53,165 bases of DNA from Candidatus Baldrarchaeota archaeon (GCA_030587435.1 JAUQZC010000183.1:1-53165), one strand, 5' to 3'. Counted from the stretch's first letter, positions 8,583-16,859 are shown. The notes: generated by a model from the letters alone, not told the origin. Program-made: numbers and translations.

Positions 8583-9188
8583 TTGCCAAAAAAGTTTAGA
8601 AAACACTTGTTCTTTGATGGAAGATACGCCGAAAAGATACTAAAAGAAGAAAAAACATCGACAATCAGAGTAGGGAAATATTCTATAAAAAAGGGTAGAA
8701 GTTTCTACATTCATGCTCGGGGACATGTGCTTGGCAAGGCAGTTGTGACTAACGTTAAAATAAAACATTTAAAAGAACTTACAGATGAAGATGCAAAACG
8801 AGATGGGTTCAAAAATAAAAAGGAACTCTTAAAAGCCTTGAAAAAACATTATGGTAAACTGGATAAAGATACTCCTGTAACAATTATAGAATTTAAAATA
8901 CAGGATAAATTCAAAGATGAAATATCGTCAGCTGACTTCGCATACGGTGGGTATAAAGCAACTGAAATAGCTAAATTAGCACTCACTCATGATCTCGATC
9001 TATCCGAGAAAGAAAAAGAGATACTTAAAACTTTACTAAGTACGGGAAGCATAAGAAAAACTGCTAGGCAGATAGGTAGTTTAAATAAACGCTTTATGAT
9101 TAGAAAAATCCTAAAAAAAGTTTTCAACACCTTAGTTAAAGAGAACATTATAACACCAAAAATTAAAAGGTACGAAGAAGACATTTAA
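8583..9188 (+). CDS. ASCH-domain protein, YqfB-like probable N4-acetylcytidine amidohydrolase, with C-terminal helical domain
   Basis: About 201 residues from TTG 8583, preceded by AGGTGA at 5 nt; the GTG at 8574 overlaps that ribosome site. Residues 1-105 form an ASCH domain closely resembling E. coli YqfB, an N4-acetylcytidine amidohydrolase. EEKTSTIR here matches GRKTITIR there, giving Lys24 and Thr27 at the catalytic Lys and Thr. Glu81 in KKELLKAL matches the catalytic Glu region, and the closing strand VTIIEFKI matches YVIEFKC. The C-terminal 95 residues are an added helical, helix-turn-helix-like domain absent from YqfB. It follows the ac4C-making enzyme TmcA by 13 nt. Activity on free nucleoside or on RNA is not determined by the sequence. 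Confidence 0.8.
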   Translation: MPKKFRKHLFFDGRYAEKILKEEKTSTIRVGKYSIKKGRSFYIHARGHVLGKAVVTNVKIKHLKELTDEDAKRDGFKNKKELLKALKKHYGKLDKDTPVTIIEFKIQDKFKDEISSADFAYGGYKATEIAKLALTHDLDLSEKEKEILKTLLSTGSIRKTARQIGSLNKRFMIRKILKKVFNTLVKENIITPKIKRYEEDI

Positions 9189-9223
9189 CAAATTTACCTT
9201 CAAAACCTTATAGAGGGTTTAAG

Positions 9224-10126
9224 ATGTCAATAAGAGAACCGGCGGCAATAGGTTTTTACCCGCTGGATCCCCAAGAAACAATAGAAATGATAGAGAGATC
9301 CTATTTAAACACACACGGCCCAAAAGCCTTGCCAAAGGTTAATGAAAGTGGGGAAAGAAAAATTGTTGCAGGAATAGTTCCCCACGCGGGGTACGCGTAC
9401 TCAGGACCTGTAGCAGCCCACTTCTATTACGAGCTTGCAAAAGACGGAAAACCTGAATCTTTCATCCTTCTCGGTCCAAGTCACACTGGCTACCCAGGTA
9501 TTGGAATAATGACAGAGGGTATATGGAAAACACCCTTAGGAGAGGTACCAGTAGATGAAAACCTTGCAAATGTAATCTTAGAAAATTGTGACATAATATT
9601 AGACGCTCCAGAGGCGCACGAAGGAGAACATAGCTTAGAAGTCCAATTACCATTTCTTCAGCATTTGTATAATGGAAAATTTGCAATCGTACCCATAGCA
9701 ATAGGCATGTCAGACTTTGAATCCTGTCAAGAGGTAGGCATAGCAATAGCGAAAGCTATAAAGAATACAAACAAAGACGTTGTAATAATAAGCAGTACGG
9801 ATATGATGCATTACGGTACATATTACGGATACACGCCAGCTGGCGTCAGACCACTGGAAAAAGTCTTAGAATGGATATATCAGACGGACAGACAAATTAT
9901 TGAAAGAATTAAAAAGTTAGATGGAGAAGGGGTAATAAACTACGTCTTCGACCAAGGCTTAACCATGTGTGGATTCGCTCCAGTAGCCGCAATGATAGAA
10001 GCCATTAAAAACATTGGAAAAGTAGAGGCAAAGGTACTGAAATATGAAACTAGCTATGACATACGAGGAGGAGATGCTACAGCAATAGTAGGATATTTAG
10101 CGATGGCTTTTTATAGGACACCCTAA
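9224..10126 (+). CDS. MEMO1 family protein
   Basis: 300 residues, full length. Family signatures are visible: AGIVPHAGYAYSGPVAAHFY near 47-66, ILLGPSHTGYPG near 82, EGEHSLEVQLPFLQ near 133, SSTDMMHYG near 190 and TMCGFAPVAAM near 250. The His of VPHAG, the His of PSHTG and the Cys of TMCGF correspond to the metal-binding residues of human MEMO1. In prokaryotes MEMO1 proteins are often linked to AMMECR1 and radical-SAM partners; neither lies beside it here. The function in archaea is unsettled (redox or dioxygenase-like chemistry proposed). Confidence 0.92.
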   Translation: MSIREPAAIGFYPLDPQETIEMIERSYLNTHGPKALPKVNESGERKIVAGIVPHAGYAYSGPVAAHFYYELAKDGKPESFILLGPSHTGYPGIGIMTEGIWKTPLGEVPVDENLANVILENCDIILDAPEAHEGEHSLEVQLPFLQHLYNGKFAIVPIAIGMSDFESCQEVGIAIAKAIKNTNKDVVIISSTDMMHYGTYYGYTPAGVRPLEKVLEWIYQTDRQIIERIKKLDGEGVINYVFDQGLTMCGFAPVAAMIEAIKNIGKVEAKVLKYETSYDIRGGDATAIVGYLAMAFYRTP

Positions 10127-10219
10127 ATCGATAACCCGTATTCTACATCAATATTATACAAAGTCACAGGTTAAACACAGAGTCGTAAAATCGATTATAT
10201 GGTGAATGAGGTGAAAAAA

Positions 10220-10657
10220 ATGACTGAAGAATTTCTCCCGATAGTCAAATCACCGTCTTGGAAACACGAGTTAAGAAAAGGAAAAGGATTCAGTATCAGC
10301 GAAATTAAAGCGGCTGGAATAAATATCACTGTCGCAGCAAAACTTGGCATACCGGTTGATAAAAGAAGAAAAACTATACATGAAAAAAATGTAGAAACCC
10401 TAAAAAAATATTATCAGCAATTTAAAGATGAAATTGAGAAACCCCTACTTCCAAAAGTTGATAAAAAAGTAATCGAAGAATTAACCAAGGTACCGGGTGT
10501 AAATATACATATTGCGCGAATACTCGCTAAAAAAGCCTCAATGCTCTCTATAGAAGATCTTGTAAACAGCAATGTTGATGAACTGTCAAGGAGGACGGGT
10601 TACTCAAAAAGTAGAATCAGAAGATGGATCGCAGCTGCAGAGAACATGATTCGCTAA
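10220..10657 (+). CDS. Ribosomal protein eL13-like with C-terminal helix-hairpin-helix domain
   Basis: 145 residues from the ATG after GAGGTGAAAAAA; an upstream GTG in frame lacks a ribosome site. Residues about 5-75 match eL13 (L13e): LPIVKSPSWKHELRKGKGFS, then SEIKAAGINITVAAKLGIPV and DKRRKTIHEKNVETLKKYY. From about 85 a helix-hairpin-helix pair follows (LTKVPGVNIHIARILAKKA, then TGYSKSRIRRWIAAAENM). eL13 is a 60S/50S protein known in eukaryotes and part of the TACK and Asgard archaea; the tail resembles DUF4332/Rad51-N-type DNA- or RNA-binding HhH. The 3' end is opposed by an antisense H/ACA-like RNA. Confidence 0.85.
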   Translation: MTEEFLPIVKSPSWKHELRKGKGFSISEIKAAGINITVAAKLGIPVDKRRKTIHEKNVETLKKYYQQFKDEIEKPLLPKVDKKVIEELTKVPGVNIHIARILAKKASMLSIEDLVNSNVDELSRRTGYSKSRIRRWIAAAENMIR

Positions 10658-10659
10658 TG

Positions 10660-10799
10660 CTGTGGCACACCCCTCAGCTTCTTCTCATCAAATATTCGAA
10701 GAAGCCTTCCGGGTGTGTGCCTCATCGGTGTCCCCCGCTGCGGAGACACAGTATCATCGCATCCGCCGAAGGAAACTCAACCGGCACTGTGACGGCGGG
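10660..10799 (-). ncRNA. Candidate two-hairpin H/ACA-type guide RNA
   Basis: Two stem-loops on the minus strand, each followed by ACA. Distal unit (10720 to 10660): lower stem GGCACAC/GTGTGCC, unpaired pocket strands of 10 and 7 nt, upper stem CTTCTTC/GAAGAAG, and a 13-nt loop containing TGATGA as in a kink-loop. ACA follows the stem directly, with 14 nt from pocket to ACA, the spacing expected of archaeal H/ACA RNAs. Proximal unit (10799 to 10728): lower stem CCCCGC/GCGGGG, upper stem CACAGT/ACTGTG, a GATGAT near the head, then G-ACA. The segment is visibly GC-rich against its surroundings. Partial CCC/GGG pairing could close the pocket, so the guide function is not certain. Targets were not identified. 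Confidence 0.5.
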
Positions 10800-10921
10800 G
10801 ATATCATCCTCTACTGAGTAATCATACTACATGGATTTTAATAACCTTTGGTAGATGGAAAGTATCATTATAATTTTTAAGTAGATATTATAGTATGTTG
10901 GTGTATCAGGTTGGTGCTTTT

Positions 10922-11371
10922 ATGGGTTACGGTAAATCGATAATTGTCGGCATAATTAGTATCCCAGTGGTGTGTTTATTCACCATTGTTGCAAAAATGC
11001 TTCCATCTGACGTTTTATATCACTTTCAAGGGCAGTCGATTAGCAGTTTTTCCGTGTTCCTCGTAAGTATATCGGAGTTTATTCTTTTTTCTCAAGAACG
11101 AATTTTTTCATGGTTGATATGGTATACCTGTGGACTAATAGCCGGTTTGGCTGCTCGAGGAACCCTTAAAGGAGTATTATCCGCTTTTTCTATCCCAATA
11201 GTATGGTCAGTCCTTTACTGGGTCTTATTTATACTTTTGTCTGCTGAAATTTCCGTGAGCATTTGGGAAATCATTAATGAACTATACATCCTCACGGATA
11301 TTACAATAAGATTTGGAGTAATAGCTGCAGTTGGTGGGGGCTTAGGAGGAGCAGCAACAAGGCAGAGGTAG
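10922..11371 (+). CDS. Integral membrane protein, unknown function
   Basis: About 149 residues from the ATG at 10922 (GGTTGGTGC just upstream). Four hydrophobic segments are visible: SIIVGIISIPVVCLFTIVA near the N-terminus, VFLVSISEFILFS, the pair IWYTCGLIAGLAARG and VLSAFSIPIVWSVLYWVLFI, and a Gly-rich last one (VIAAVGGGLGGAATRQR). The small-residue-rich helices resemble archaeal DUF5518-like membrane proteins. No enzyme motif is present. A second membrane protein follows 9 nt later, so they are probably an operon. Confidence 0.65.
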   Translation: MGYGKSIIVGIISIPVVCLFTIVAKMLPSDVLYHFQGQSISSFSVFLVSISEFILFSQERIFSWLIWYTCGLIAGLAARGTLKGVLSAFSIPIVWSVLYWVLFILLSAEISVSIWEIINELYILTDITIRFGVIAAVGGGLGGAATRQR

Positions 11372-11380
11372 ATATCTACA

Positions 11381-11938
11381 ATGTCAATCAAAGACTTCAT
11401 TTTAAAAATCACTCATATAATACTTCCAGCGTATTTAACCTATTTGCTAACATTTAACAAATATTCCGAGATAAACTACAAATCATTACCCATCTTTTTA
11501 TTCTTAGTACTTAGAGAAGTTAGTTTCCATTCATGGAAAGTTTTACTAGCATGGCTCATAACGGGCATTTTGGTAGGAGGAATGCTAAAAGATTTACAAA
11601 AACACGGGTCTTCTATTTCAATTACCATCTTTACGTATGTATTTTTGAAATTATACTTACTTACCCACTATAATATAATGTCCTGGAATACTTTACCCTT
11701 ATTCCAAAAAATTTGGGATGCACTTTCAATAATTATCAATTTTATATTAAATGGGGCAGTATCGATTATTCCCACTATCCTAATAGTACTGCTTAGTAAG
11801 AAAAACAATATACAAGTTTTACAGCAAGAGTTTAAGCCTATAAGATGCCCTGTATGTGGAAGAATATACGAATCTAATCCAAAATACTGCGTGGTCTGTG
11901 GAACGCAAATGGGAGAAGAAGAAAAGACCAATAATTAG
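11381..11938 (+). CDS. Membrane protein with C-terminal zinc ribbon
   Basis: 185 residues. Three or four membrane helices occupy residues 1-145 (LPAYLTYLLTF, VLLAWLITGILVGGML, TIFTYVFLKLYLLTHY, VSIIPTILIVLL). The last 35 residues form a cytosolic zinc ribbon: CPVCGRIYESNPKYCVVCG, with two Cys pairs. The zinc-ribbon-plus-membrane layout is common in archaeal proteins of unknown function. It follows its membrane neighbour by 9 nt. A non-coding RNA starts about 120 nt downstream. Confidence 0.65.
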   Translation: MSIKDFILKITHIILPAYLTYLLTFNKYSEINYKSLPIFLFLVLREVSFHSWKVLLAWLITGILVGGMLKDLQKHGSSISITIFTYVFLKLYLLTHYNIMSWNTLPLFQKIWDALSIIINFILNGAVSIIPTILIVLLSKKNNIQVLQQEFKPIRCPVCGRIYESNPKYCVVCGTQMGEEEKTNN

Positions 11939-12057
11939 ATTTGTGATTTTACTTTACTTTTGTAAAAAGTATATGTCTTTTCTAACGTCCTATGTTTCAT
12001 TAGGAATATTACAATTCATAAACGAAACATTTAAATAGTTCGCAACATAGAGTGATA

Positions 12058-12165
12058 TTGGCCGAGCCAGTCCTGCAAAGTGTAATATATCTATTTGTCG
12101 GATTTTTGGTTCTCGCCCTCCTCCCCTCTCCCCCCAGGACTGGCAATGAGGCCGGCATTCTTTTA
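12058..12165 (+). ncRNA. Structured RNA: kink-turn stem closing a C-rich loop that carries anti-Shine-Dalgarno sequence
   Basis: GCCAGTCCTG at 12066-12075 pairs perfectly with CAGGACTGGC at 12135-12144. Below it, GA (12064-12065) opposes a 3-nt bulge AAT plus GA (12145-12149), and GGCC pairs with GGCC: a textbook kink-turn with tandem G-A pairs, the binding site of L7Ae. A TATA-like ACATTTAAATAG at 12027-12038 would place the RNA start near 12058, and TTCTTTTA at 12156-12163 could end it. The 59-nt loop carries CCCTCCTCCCC (12116-12126), which includes the CCUCC core of the 16S anti-Shine-Dalgarno. No reading frame explains the segment. The same 11-mer recurs in the RNA at 17194-17295. Confidence 0.65.
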
Positions 12166-12181
12166 ATAGATATTAGTTTAA

Positions 12182-13930
12182 TTAGTTGTGAGTATAATAG
12201 CATACTACTTCCTCATCCACCGAGTCAACTCTTACAAATCCAAACCGTTCAAATTGAACAACTTGATCAACTTTCAAATTTCTACAATTACATTCCCCAA
12301 CGCCTTTGATTTCGTTTCCATCTGGCATAATCACTTTTATATCTACGTAATTTTCTGTAGGAACCCAATGGATGATTGGTGCTTTTACTCTTCTAGCTTC
12401 ATGAACACTCCAACTATAAAATTCTCCTTCAATAGCTGTTTTTCTAACTGAAGTGACCTTAAAATTGAATAGATCTTTTAATCTTATTATACTTCCATTT
12501 TTTAAGAGATTTAGATCTCTCTGGCTTACAAATAACTCAACCATACCATCCTTTATAGTTAAAGGTATATCTCTATATCCCAATTCTGGTTTTTCAGGAT
12601 GAAGAGGAGGTTTTGCGACAATTTTTTCTTCTGGTATATTTTTAATTCTTAACCGTACGGGGTTATCTACAAAGAAATATCTTAGTGCAATGGGGTCAAT
12701 TAACCTACGATTATAGGCGTAAAGATTTGAGGGACTATATTCTATATCAACTATGCTTAGTCCTAAGTCTAAAATAGCTTTTCTAAGTGCTTCAGGTTTT
12801 ATTCCTCTCTTTGCTAGGGACTGCAAACTCCAAGTTCGGGGATCATCCCAACCTCTATAGACCCCTTCTTCGATAAATTTTCTAGCTTTACGTTTGCTTA
12901 ATGTTATTCCTTTAAACAGTATTTTCCCATAGTGTATGAACTCCCTTCTAGGCCAGTTAAAGAGCTTCCATATGAATTCTTCCATCATATCTTCTTTAAT
13001 CAAATCTTTTCCTCTAAGTATATGGGTTACACCTAGAAGATGATCGTCAATTCCCCAAGAGAATTCCAATAAAGGCCACACTCTGTATTTTGTGCCGACT
13101 CTCGGGTGTTCTCTTTCAGATATCCTCATAATTATGTGGTCTCTCATGGCTGGATCTGGGTGGTTCATTCCTGTTTTTAACCGAACAACAGCCTCTCCCT
13201 GTGAATATTCTCCACTAAGCATTTTTTCCCAGTGTTCTAAATTTTCTTCAACAGTTTGTTTTCTGTGTGGGCATGGTTTACCCGGTATTTTATATCTTAT
13301 TCTCCATTCGTCTGCTTTGCATAAGCATACATATGCATGGCCCTGTTCTAAGAGTTGTTTGCAATATTTGTAAAAAATTTCTACGCGGTCAGATTTGTAG
13401 ATGGTTTTATGCCATTTAACGCCAAGCCATTCCAAGCCTTCCCTAATTAAATCATATGCCTCTGGAATGATTTTATGTTCTTCTGCTCCTATGGTATCAT
13501 CATAAACTAGGAGAAGCTTTCCATTATAACGTCTAACATATTCATCGTTAAGGATAACCATTCTTGCATTACCTATGTGAAGAGGGCCAGAAGGGAAAGG
13601 GGCCATCCTCATAACAATTCTTTTCCATTTATCAACATTGGGCAATGGCGGGAGTTCTTTTGCCTCCTTTATCTTCTTTTCTTCAAGCAACTCTGGGGCA
13701 ATTTCCCTTAATTTATTGCGCTGTTCTTCCAATGTAAGAGAATTTACATCTCTTACTGCATCTCTTACTATTTCAATTATTTCGCGAGCCCTAGGTCTTA
13801 ATTCTGGATGTTCTCCCATAATCTTACTCATGACAGCTTTTTCATCGGCTCTACCATCGTGCCTCACAGCATTAGCTAATGCGAATTTAACAATCGTTTC
13901 TCTTAGCTCATTATCCATATTCGCGGTCAC
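12182..13930 (-). CDS. gltX: Glutamyl-tRNA synthetase, archaeal type
   Basis: About 582 residues from GTG 13930, which has GAGGG 7 nt upstream; the frame is open nine codons further. It charges glutamate onto tRNA. Class I signatures: FPSGPLHIGNARM (HIGH motif as HIGN) near residue 110 and LSKRKA (KMSKS equivalent) near 355. The C-terminal part is the beta-barrel anticodon domain of the archaeal/eukaryotic GluRS-GlnRS type, not the helical bacterial one. The product would serve tRNA-Glu and probably tRNA-Gln with a GatDE amidotransferase that is not in this window. The stop lies just after the structured RNA at 12058-12165, convergent with it. Confidence 0.93.
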   Translation of the reverse strand: MTANMDNELRETIVKFALANAVRHDGRADEKAVMSKIMGEHPELRPRAREIIEIVRDAVRDVNSLTLEEQRNKLREIAPELLEEKKIKEAKELPPLPNVDKWKRIVMRMAPFPSGPLHIGNARMVILNDEYVRRYNGKLLLVYDDTIGAEEHKIIPEAYDLIREGLEWLGVKWHKTIYKSDRVEIFYKYCKQLLEQGHAYVCLCKADEWRIRYKIPGKPCPHRKQTVEENLEHWEKMLSGEYSQGEAVVRLKTGMNHPDPAMRDHIIMRISEREHPRVGTKYRVWPLLEFSWGIDDHLLGVTHILRGKDLIKEDMMEEFIWKLFNWPRREFIHYGKILFKGITLSKRKARKFIEEGVYRGWDDPRTWSLQSLAKRGIKPEALRKAILDLGLSIVDIEYSPSNLYAYNRRLIDPIALRYFFVDNPVRLRIKNIPEEKIVAKPPLHPEKPELGYRDIPLTIKDGMVELFVSQRDLNLLKNGSIIRLKDLFNFKVTSVRKTAIEGEFYSWSVHEARRVKAPIIHWVPTENYVDIKVIMPDGNEIKGVGECNCRNLKVDQVVQFERFGFVRVDSVDEEVVCYYTHN

Positions 13931-14085
13931 TTTTGTTCCCTCAAAATTAATCAACAATTTCTTAGTATCTATAATTTACTTTCAAAGTTTCTCCTAAAGA
14001 TTTCCATTATTTAAAAGTTTTTAATTAAAACTGATAACGATTTAAATTCTACGTAGATAAAGAGGAAAATTCTTAGGAGAAGGTA

Positions 14086-14841
14086 TTATTTACTTGCGAT
14101 TCTGTTTTTTAAGAAATCCTTAAATTTTTTAGCGTCTTCACCCATGTATAAATTGTTAAATAAGATGTAAACTTTTTCTACAGGTAAAGTTTTTGCTTTA
14201 GAGAATAAATATTCGAAGTCTTTTGTCGAATATTTATATCTGTACATTTTTTTACCAGGAGGAGCCCCGTGAAGTCTGAAATATGCTATATTTTCGACGA
14301 AGTGTTGCGGGTCTTGTGCAAAGGGGTCAATGACATGAATCAAATTTAATTTTTCGCATATTTCCTTAACTATGTCAGAGGTCCAATCTTTCCCTCTAGG
14401 TTCCCATCCAATGACTATGTTTCCCCTATCAATGGAATTAAAGAATTCTGTCATGTTTTTTAGGTTTTCTTCCGAGGGCTTAAATTTTGCAGGAGTCTGC
14501 ATTATGCATATTTTACTTTTTAGAACTTCACAAACATTTTTGGTGGTTTCCCAAGCTTCGAATACTTCGTTTGTAGGCTTAAAAAAACCGTATTTATCTT
14601 TGTGTTTCTCTGAAATCTCTATTCCTGCCTTTTTATAGGTTGGCGAGGATGCAGGGTGTGTTATTAATTGCCATGCCTTTACTGCAAATTCAAAATCATG
14701 TGGAGCATTTTTTCTCCATTTTTCAAGGGTATTTAGTCTTGGTGGTTTGTAAAATGTTTTTTGAACTTCAACAAGGTTAAATTCTTCAAAATATTTTTTC
14801 ATTCCACCGGGGAAACCGCAACATCCAACTTTAATATTCAT
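14086..14841 (-). CDS. DUF72 (YecE-like) TIM-barrel protein
   Basis: 251 residues. Typical DUF72 motifs: KVGCCGFPGGMKKYFEEFN at the start, VEVQKTFYKPPRLNTLEKW, FEFAVKAWQLITHP, then IVIGWEPRGKDW and AYFRLHGAPPGKKMYRYKYS, closing VYILFNNLYMGEDAKKF. The family has a TIM-barrel fold and unknown biochemistry. The first codons overlap the end of the upstream small-GTPase gene by 4 nt, so translation is coupled and a joint role with the GTPase is possible. Confidence 0.88.
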   Translation of the reverse strand: MNIKVGCCGFPGGMKKYFEEFNLVEVQKTFYKPPRLNTLEKWRKNAPHDFEFAVKAWQLITHPASSPTYKKAGIEISEKHKDKYGFFKPTNEVFEAWETTKNVCEVLKSKICIMQTPAKFKPSEENLKNMTEFFNSIDRGNIVIGWEPRGKDWTSDIVKEICEKLNLIHVIDPFAQDPQHFVENIAYFRLHGAPPGKKMYRYKYSTKDFEYLFSKAKTLPVEKVYILFNNLYMGEDAKKFKDFLKNRIASK

Positions 14842-15371
14842 ATATTTGTTCCCCCAATGCTAGTTTCATATATGAATTTTGCAAGTTTAAGAAAAACATC
14901 ATTAACATTTTCCCCCGTTTTTGCGCTAGTTCTGTAATGAGGAATTTTAAAGGACTCTGCAAGTCTTTTTTCTTCGGCTACACTAACTTTGCGGTTTTTG
15001 ATTAAATCTACTTTATTTCCGACTAAAATTAATGGAATTTTTCCACAGTATTTTTGAACTTCATTAAACCAATTCTTTAAATGTTTAAAGCTATTTTTGT
15101 TTGTTATATCATACACCAATAGTCCGCCGGCAGCCCCCTTATAGTATAAGGGTCTTAATTTTTTAAATCGCTCCTGGCCTCCGGTGTCCCATATTTGTAG
15201 CTTTACGGGTTTTCCTATACCTAGATCAACGTTCTTAGTGTATAAATCAACTCCTATCGTCATTAAATAACTATCGATAAAATATCCATGAGCAAATCTA
15301 ATAGTTAAACTGGTCTTACCAACACCAGCGTCTCCAACAACAATAACCTTAAACAAATAACCTTCTGTCAT
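14838..15371 (-). CDS. Rab/Ras-like small GTPase
   Basis: 177 residues, the size of a bare Ras-superfamily G domain. All five G motifs are readable: G1 GDAGVGKT (13-20), G2 Thr38 in YLMTIGVD, G3 WDTGGQERF (61-69), G4 NKVD (119-122) and G5 TSAK (148-151). YYKGAAGGLLVYDITNKNSF is typically Rab-like, while DTGGQ rather than DTAGQ recalls Arf/Rag. There is no C-terminal cysteine, so no prenylation, and membrane contact would need a partner. It overlaps the DUF72 gene by 4 nt. A roadblock/LC7 protein, a usual regulator class for such GTPases, is encoded at 39858-40232. Small GTPases of this kind occur in Asgard and some TACK archaea. Confidence 0.9.
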   Translation of the reverse strand: MTEGYLFKVIVVGDAGVGKTSLTIRFAHGYFIDSYLMTIGVDLYTKNVDLGIGKPVKLQIWDTGGQERFKKLRPLYYKGAAGGLLVYDITNKNSFKHLKNWFNEVQKYCGKIPLILVGNKVDLIKNRKVSVAEEKRLAESFKIPHYRTSAKTGENVNDVFLKLAKFIYETSIGGTNI

Positions 15372-15494
15372 TGCAAAGCCTCAAAATTTCCCTAAAATTA
15401 TTTTATCAAAGCAATATAAAATTGTTTACATGTATATGTATAATAGGTCGAGCGATAAAATTATTATGTGGTTAGGATAACTGATGTAACTCTG

Positions 15495-16859
15495 TTAAGC
15501 CGCCTTAATGAATTTCTCTTCGTATTTTCTTAAAAACTCCGAAGCTTCCTTTATGTCTGAGAACAATTTCCGTACTCGCTCTATATCTTCGATACGTACT
15601 TCCTTTCTTCCTTCTTCTCTAGCATTAACAGCCGCTGGCGTGACTAGGAGTGAAGCAAATCTTAAAGAACTCTCTACTGCAATGTCGGCCAGCTTATTTA
15701 AAGCTTCTTTGGTAAGCTCGACTCCTTCAGCTTTAGCCCTGATCTTTAGTATTTCCATGACTTCTTCTCTAGAATAAGGCCTTGTACGAATTATTAGAAG
15801 TCTGTCTAGGAAATCAAGGGGCATCCCCATCGGAGAAATGTAGTCGGTTCCACGGATTTTTGTTATACCACGATTTGTAGCTAAGATAATGATTGGTGCT
15901 AGTTCGCTTTCCATAGCCCGCGTTAGGAAGGAGAAGGCTTCCAGATCTAGGAGACTTGCTTCGTCAATGAATAGAACCCCTGGAAGAATTTCTGCTTTAC
16001 CTTGCTCTACCCATTCTTTAACCATTTCATCAACTTGCTCTCTGATTTCAGGGTCAATTTCCTTTTCTTCTCTCCCTCCAAAGAACAATGAAAGAAGCGT
16101 ACTACCCGATCTTCTTGCGGTCATTTCATCTAAGTCGTTTAGAGTAACTGTGTAAACAAATTCCTTTTCCTTTAATATGGGTCCTGAGGGAACTGGAATT
16201 ATTCGTTCGGCTTCAATGTCATACGTCTTTTCTCTTTCTGCGCTGCGTCCAAGCCTTGTCACTCTTCCAGTTTCAGCGTCTATCATTATTATATCGCCTT
16301 CCGATATTCCTTGATTTATGAGCTGCATTGCTACGCTCTGACCTACTTCAAACGTTTTTGTTTCATTTTTTGTCCTTAATGTAACTCTTGCAGACTCTGG
16401 TATTTGCATGTAAGGATTGTAAGGATTTCTGGTCATTTTTATGTCTAAACTTTTGACTTCGCCTTCGTATATTTTACGTAATTCATGTATTCTGACGCCA
16501 ATGGATTTACGCATGGCACTCATCAATATTTCTGTCTTCTTTTTCTCCTCACTGTAGATTTCACTACCTGCAATCATTACAAAGGGTACATCCTCTCCTA
16601 ATTCCTTTGCAATTGCTATAGCAATTGCGGTTTTCCCAGTTCCCGGCGGACCCGCTAATAAAACAGCTCTTCCAGCCATTTTTCCATCCTTGATCATGCT
16701 TACTATTATACCTGCCGCCTCTCTTGCTTCCGTTTGACCAACCATGCCATCTGCAATAAGTTCAGCTTTCAAACCTTTCAGTCCGAGACCCTTAATGTGA
16801 CTATGAGCGCCAATTCTTTCAAATCTTCCCGACCCTCGTACTTCTCGAATCTCCACCAC
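15495..16859 (-). CDS. TIP49/RuvB-like AAA+ ATPase (pontin/reptin family)
   Basis: 454 residues, full length. The opening FERIGAHSHIKGLGL and MVGQTEAREAAGII are diagnostic for TIP49. Walker A is GPPGTGKT (70-77). An inserted OB-like domain II spans about 125-290. Walker B reads GVLFIDEASLLDLE near 294-307, with ASLL in place of the eukaryotic VHML. SLRFASLLVTPAAVNAREEG near 390 is the sensor-2 region. In eukaryotes these form hexameric rings in chromatin and RNP assembly, including box C/D snoRNP assembly, which is notable given the C/D RNAs here. It starts at GTG after GGAGGG. Confidence 0.93.
   Translation of the reverse strand: MVEIREVRGSGRFERIGAHSHIKGLGLKGLKAELIADGMVGQTEAREAAGIIVSMIKDGKMAGRAVLLAGPPGTGKTAIAIAIAKELGEDVPFVMIAGSEIYSEEKKKTEILMSAMRKSIGVRIHELRKIYEGEVKSLDIKMTRNPYNPYMQIPESARVTLRTKNETKTFEVGQSVAMQLINQGISEGDIIMIDAETGRVTRLGRSAEREKTYDIEAERIIPVPSGPILKEKEFVYTVTLNDLDEMTARRSGSTLLSLFFGGREEKEIDPEIREQVDEMVKEWVEQGKAEILPGVLFIDEASLLDLEAFSFLTRAMESELAPIIILATNRGITKIRGTDYISPMGMPLDFLDRLLIIRTRPYSREEVMEILKIRAKAEGVELTKEALNKLADIAVESSLRFASLLVTPAAVNAREEGRKEVRIEDIERVRKLFSDIKEASEFLRKYEEKFIKAA

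Noticed and set aside
10624..10821. Open frame of 65 codons across the GC-rich segment after eL13
   Set aside because: It starts inside eL13, has no ribosome site, and its bases are explained by the two paired hairpins of the H/ACA-like RNA.
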